From: Deltaproteobacteria bacterium
GTDB taxonomy: Bacteria; Desulfobacterota; DSM-4660; Desulfatiglandales; HGW-15
Length of the DNA stretch: 58,483 bases
Assembly (NCBI GenBank): GCA_019310525.1
Contig: JAFDEE010000023.1
Coordinates: forward strand, 1-58,483
Direction of reading: 5' to 3'
The position numbers and the translations under genes were made by a program. Shown in pieces: positions 54,860 to 58,483 of the stretch (its first letter is position 1; every line of letters starts with the position of its first letter). A model generated the notes under the pieces. It saw only the letters and a list, made by a program, of their open reading frames with translations. It was not told the origin of the DNA and made no database searches.

Positions 54860-55001
54860 GTGCCCATCCATAAATGGCCCTTTTGCCCAATCTTTGCGTC
54901 AGGCTCAGATTTTAATCCTCGAAATACTTCGATGTATTCCTGTGGTTAAAATCTTCGCCTTCCTTGACCTTGAACAAAATTGCCTATTTATGGATGGGCA
55001 C
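54860..55001 (-). repeat. Composite repeat with 16-bp perfect terminal inverted repeats, copy B
   Basis: GTGCCCATCCATAAAT (54860-54875) is exactly complementary to 54986-55001. On the minus strand the interior reads CAATTTTGTTCAAGGTCAAGG, TTTTAACCACAGGAATACAT, GAGCCTGACGC and GGGCAAAAGG, the same core order as 37570-37752, yet the terminal arms are unrelated in sequence to those of copy A. CTAG lies just outside both arms. Confidence 0.75.
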
Positions 55002-55889
55002 CAACTAGAAAACGGTCGATTCCTACAATCTCTGCGCCCGCCTGTGGTCGCCCTGTAGGACGCTATGCACGAGTTGAATGAATATGGGGTTGTCCGTCTA
55101 TTTTTTGTGGAAAACCTCAGTTTATCCAGAAAGATTTTTCTTGACATAAGTTTTATTGATCGATTATGAAATAAAACGAAAAAATTATTACAATCCCGGA
55201 TAAAAAACTCTCACATGCCTGAAGAATAGTATAGGCAGCTTGAAAATTCCCGGACAGGCTGACTTCATCCGAAGTAAAAAAACCGTCCTCGCCTTGAAAC
55301 CTGATAACGTTGTTCTGGACAAAGGTTGGTGGACCACAACAAATATATTCCAATTACTGACGTCCATTGGTGTTAAGACTTCAAAAACTCGAAGGACTAA
55401 GGTGAATCCGGAATCGCATCCATTTTCAAGGGTTCCGGTGAGTAAACCCGGCAAAACCTTGGGTTCTTCGTACCGAATATCATGCCCTGCCTATTAAGGG
55501 AAAAACCGAATTTAGCGTTTCAGTCGGAAAATGACGGGCTGTATGGATGCCTGTGGTTATGATGCCCATGCCACCATCTTCTCAGATGCCTTCTCGCCAG
55601 GATAGCTGTTGTATCTCCAGGCGGGAGTTTTATGGGGCTGAATATAGATTTCTGGGGGCGTAACTAATTGAAATTCAAATATGTAATACTCAAAAACGAA
55701 TTTTTGGACGGCATGGATCAATACTGATTCGTGGGTCCATTGTCTGGGGGGGTGGGAGAAAAATATCACCACAACATAACCTGGGAGCAGAAGGTAAGGT
55801 TTTGCGTGCCGACGGGAAAAAACACCCGGTAACGTGCTTTTCCCGGGGCGTCGCAATCCAAGAATCCTTTAGCAAAGGAGAAGAATGAG

Positions 55890-57650
55890 ATGAACCGTAG
55901 AAAAAATCGTAGGGTACAGTGGCTGATCGCTTTGCTGGCCTCTGCAATGATGGTTTTTGCTTTTACATTCAGTGCAGTCGCTGGTTCCAAAGACACCTTT
56001 ACATGGGCATCCATCGGCACTGTAGGTACCATTGACCCGGCAAAGGCCTATGATGATGCCAGTATGGAAACTATCTGGAATGTGTATGAAACTTTGATCT
56101 GGTATGACGGGGCCAATAGTGAAAAATTCATCCCGGTCCTGGCGACCAAGGTACCGACCGTGGAAAACGGTGGGATTACAGACGGAGGAAAAACCATTAT
56201 ATTCAATATCCGCAAGGGGGTGAAGTTCCACAATGGTGATATCTTGACTCCCGAAGATGTGGAATATTCCCTGGAAAGGGCGATGATCTGTGACCCGGAC
56301 GGCGGCCCCATGTGGATGCTCCTTGAAGCATTGGTCGGAACGGGGAGTACCCGCGGTTCTGATGGGAAACTGAAACCCGGTATCGTGGATAAAATCAAGA
56401 AGGCTGTGGAAGTAGAAGGAGATAATGTGGTCATCCGCATGCCTGCCCCGTATCCACCGATCATGAGTATCTTTGTCAGCTCATTGTGTTCAATCATTGA
56501 CAAGAAATGGGCGATTAAAAACGGGTGTTGGGACGGGAATTATGCCCATGCGGCAAAATTCAACGGTCCTGAAAGCGGTAAAGAACCCCTGGCCAAAATC
56601 GAGAACGGGACGGGTCCATACACCATTAAGGAATGGGTTCCTTCGGATCGCATCGTGTATGAGCGATTTGACGGATACTGGGGAAAGAAACCGCCCATCA
56701 AGACAGGTATTCGAAAATATGTCCCGGAATGGAGCACACGGATGCTTATGATGCAGAGTGGGGACCTTTCGGTGTTGCGCGTTCCGGCATCTCACCTGCC
56801 TGAAGTCCAGGAAATGAAGAATGTCCGGTTGGTTGAAACTCCCAGCCTGTTTGTGACAACCGCCTTTTTTTGTCAGCACATCGAAACGGCCGGAAATCCG
56901 AATATCGGGAGCGGCAAGCTTGACGGAAACGGTATTCCACCGGATTTCTTTTCAGACATCAACGTGAGAAAGGCGTTTCAGCATTGTTTTGATGCCAAAC
57001 TGTATAAAAAAGAAGTGACCAATGGAAAAGGTGAAATCCTGACAGCTCCCTTGCCCAAAGGACTTCCGTTCCAGAAAGATGTTAAGGGATATGAATTTAA
57101 TCTGAAAAAAGCGGCGGAATACATGAAAAAGGCCTGGGGCGGAAAGGTGTGGGAGAAGGGTTTCAAAATGACCATCCTTTATAATACTGGAAATGATATG
57201 CGTCAGGCGGCCGCCAATATGATCGCTGAAAATGTGATGAAACTGAATCCCAAATTCAAAATCGAAGTGTCCCATGTGGAATGGAAAGATTACTGGGTTA
57301 GATATCGGCAACACATTTACCCGATATTCATCATCGGTTGGTTTGCCGATTTTGCCGACCCCCATAACTTCCTCTACACTTTCATGAGTTCGAATGGCGC
57401 TTATGGAAAACACATGATGTTTAGGAATGAAGAAATAGACAGATTGTGTGATGCAGGGATTAAGGAATCACGGGTTTCCGAACGGAAGAAAATATATGAG
57501 AAGCTGCAGGAACTATGGGTAAAATATGCATTGGGGATAAATGTGATTCAGCCGGTTACGATCCGTGCTTATCCGAACAATGTCAAGACAAAGCCCATCA
57601 ATTCACTGCTTGCAAGTATCGTCCTGATCAAAGACCATGAAATTAAGTAG
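55890..57650 (+). CDS. ABC transporter substrate-binding protein, family 5 (peptide/nickel type)
   Basis: A 586-residue periplasmic binding protein of the DppA/OppA/NikA family. A signal peptide (WLIALLASAMMVFAFTFSAVA) is followed by family motifs: TFTWASIGTVGTIDPAKAYD, VYETLIWYDG, FNIRKGVKFHNGD with LTPEDVEYSLERAM, and GTGPYTIKEWVPSDRIVYERF. The C-terminal lobe contains ILYNTGNDMRQAAANMIAEN. No lipobox Cys, so it is a soluble periplasmic protein. Ligand (peptide, nickel chelate or sugar) cannot be told from sequence. AAAGGAG precedes the ATG. Lower G+C than the rest of the window. It is followed by a hairpin and a permease gene. Confidence 0.93.
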   Translation: MNRRKNRRVQWLIALLASAMMVFAFTFSAVAGSKDTFTWASIGTVGTIDPAKAYDDASMETIWNVYETLIWYDGANSEKFIPVLATKVPTVENGGITDGGKTIIFNIRKGVKFHNGDILTPEDVEYSLERAMICDPDGGPMWMLLEALVGTGSTRGSDGKLKPGIVDKIKKAVEVEGDNVVIRMPAPYPPIMSIFVSSLCSIIDKKWAIKNGCWDGNYAHAAKFNGPESGKEPLAKIENGTGPYTIKEWVPSDRIVYERFDGYWGKKPPIKTGIRKYVPEWSTRMLMMQSGDLSVLRVPASHLPEVQEMKNVRLVETPSLFVTTAFFCQHIETAGNPNIGSGKLDGNGIPPDFFSDINVRKAFQHCFDAKLYKKEVTNGKGEILTAPLPKGLPFQKDVKGYEFNLKKAAEYMKKAWGGKVWEKGFKMTILYNTGNDMRQAAANMIAENVMKLNPKFKIEVSHVEWKDYWVRYRQHIYPIFIIGWFADFADPHNFLYTFMSSNGAYGKHMMFRNEEIDRLCDAGIKESRVSERKKIYEKLQELWVKYALGINVIQPVTIRAYPNNVKTKPINSLLASIVLIKDHEIK

Positions 57651-57711
57651 TACCTGTCCGAAATGGATCATGGACACCATGTAACAATAGAGAAATAATG
57701 AAGCAACACAG

Positions 57712-57751
57712 CCGGTGGTAATCGGGAATTTGATTTCCCGATTACCACCGG
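57712..57751 (+). terminator. 17-bp hairpin between binding protein and permease genes
   Basis: A perfect 17-bp stem (57712-57728 with 57735-57751) with a 6-nt loop lies 62 nt after the binding-protein stop. It lacks a strong T-tract, so it may attenuate rather than end transcription, keeping the binding protein in excess over the permease. Confidence 0.7.
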
Positions 57752-57842
57752 GCAGTTTAAGCGATTTGGATCAAATTTTGGATTTGCAAAAACCTTGGTA
57801 ATGCGAGTGTAAACCGATTGCCGGTAAGTCTATGGGTGTACG

Positions 57843-58483
57843 TTGGCCACTTATATTGTCAGACGATTAATGTTGATGGTAGCCGTCGTATTCGGCGCAA
57901 CGCTTCTGCTTTTCGGCCTGTTGATGACATTCAGCCCGGAGCGAAGGGCGGCCGTCTATATCAACTCTCCACAACAGGCAAAGGACCTTCCCAAAATAGT
58001 AAAGCTGTATGGGCTGGATGATCCCTTTTATAAACAATACGTTCGATGGTTGAAAAAAGTTGCAGTCGGAGACTTCGGATATTCAACCACGGCGGCCGAT
58101 ATGTTCTGGCCGGCCTTCTGGCGATACCTTCCGATATCTCTGGAGTTGAATATATATGTAATTCCCATTGTCATTATGCTTGGCATATGGCTGGGCACAG
58201 TATCCGGCATACATAACGACACGTGGATTGATCATGCTACCCGGTTCGGTGCGATTACGTTCTGGTCATTACCTACCTTTTTATTCGCCCTGATCCTGCT
58301 GATGCTGTTCTATGGATATTTTCATTGGTTTCCTCCGGGCGTGCTCAGCGATGAATTGCGGAATTTTATTATAGATAATCCGGGCAAATTTATCCGTTAC
58401 ACCAAAATGTATACAATTGACGGGATACTGAACGGACGCCTGGATATTACACTCGATGCCCTGAACCACTTGATCCTCCCCGT
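57843..58483 (+). CDS. ABC transporter permease, DppB-like (3' truncated by window edge)
   Basis: About 213 residues of a DppB/OppB-type inner-membrane permease. The first transmembrane helix (LMLMVAVVFGATLLLFGLLMTF) follows the YIVRR motif usual in DppB N-termini; further helices include ISLELNIYVIPIVIMLGIWL and ITFWSLPTFLFALILLMLF. The frame remains open to the window edge. The likely start is a TTG at 57843, since translation from it gives the conserved N-terminus; an ATG at 57870 would cut it off. No strong ribosome site precedes the TTG. Together with the upstream binding protein it forms a peptide/nickel-type importer. Confidence 0.85.
   Translation, partial: MATYIVRRLMLMVAVVFGATLLLFGLLMTFSPERRAAVYINSPQQAKDLPKIVKLYGLDDPFYKQYVRWLKKVAVGDFGYSTTAADMFWPAFWRYLPISLELNIYVIPIVIMLGIWLGTVSGIHNDTWIDHATRFGAITFWSLPTFLFALILLMLFYGYFHWFPPGVLSDELRNFIIDNPGKFIRYTKMYTIDGILNGRLDITLDALNHLILP

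Larger units (their letters stand above)
54369..55889. other. Large intergenic region rich in repeats
   Basis: No gene supported over 1.5 kb apart from promoter and repeat elements. The part 55050-55860 shows no recognisable element; possible small frames there lack ribosome sites and conserved motifs. It could hold a decayed insertion or an unrecognised RNA. Confidence 0.5.

Noticed and set aside
55188-55497. Overlapping frames of 85-88 codons on both strands upstream of the transporter
   Set aside because: Both strands open over the same stretch, without ribosome sites or known motifs; likely chance.

Overview
The window looks like a chromosomal segment of a motile, flagellated Desulfobacterota (Deltaproteobacteria) bacterium, most likely a sulfate reducer or a syntrophic relative. 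Three things point that way. The siroheme-dependent heme pathway genes ahbC-hemB-ahbD-ahbA/B (33.7-38.2 kb) are typical of sulfate reducers and archaea. The acyl-CoA genes (type III CoA-transferase, crotonase-like protein, acyl-CoA dehydrogenase) fit an anaerobic acid degrader. The large PAS hybrid kinases and the CheZ/CheX/CheD-rich chemotaxis set are common in this phylum. Species cannot be fixed from the sequence alone.

Layout. 0-1.2 kb: a truncated response regulator and a TrmJ-type RNA methyltransferase (minus). 1.27-6.67 kb: a plus-strand operon of CsgG-like, FlgT-like and LPP20-like exported proteins and a CHASE2 adenylate cyclase. 6.7-8.4 kb: nadE (minus). 8.66-20.6 kb: a signalling and chemotaxis block with a hybrid kinase, cheD, an M23 peptidase and an unknown exported protein, then cheZ-like, cheY, cheA, cheD, HDOD, cheY, cheX and cheB. 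21-24.4 kb: an unknown small protein, a ChpT/kinase-like protein with a PilZ protein (minus), and a PATAN plus cyclic-nucleotide-binding protein. 24.5-31.5 kb (minus): CoA-transferase, a GNAT protein, purQ and purL. 31.7-38.2 kb: a ClpX-like ATPase and the heme genes. 38.3-45.3 kb: a small membrane protein, a five-PAS hybrid kinase, ilvH, radC and a large unknown exported protein. 45.6-51 kb: crotonase-like protein, acyl-CoA dehydrogenase and a Ski2-like helicase. 51.1-54.4 kb (minus): a ComEA-like protein and a chemoreceptor. 55.9 kb to the end: a peptide/nickel-type ABC transporter (binding protein and truncated permease).

How it works together. Five good sigma-54 type (-24/-12) sites and one sigma-28 type site precede chemotaxis and signalling transcription units: the hybrid kinase with cheD, the M23 peptidase, the cheZ-to-cheB cluster, the PilZ operon, the chemoreceptor, and the PATAN protein. 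These scattered units may therefore form one flagellar/chemotaxis regulon. Possible second-messenger parts are present: a cAMP-producing enzyme, a cNMP-binding-domain protein, a PilZ protein and MshEN-like segments.

Intergenic DNA carries at least three families of short palindromic repeats. One of them (37.6 and 54.9 kb) has a shared core enclosed by unrelated but perfectly self-complementary ends. Another sits inside a roughly 340-bp inverted repeat between hemB and ahbD. I saw no tRNA, rRNA, CRISPR array or intact transposase gene.
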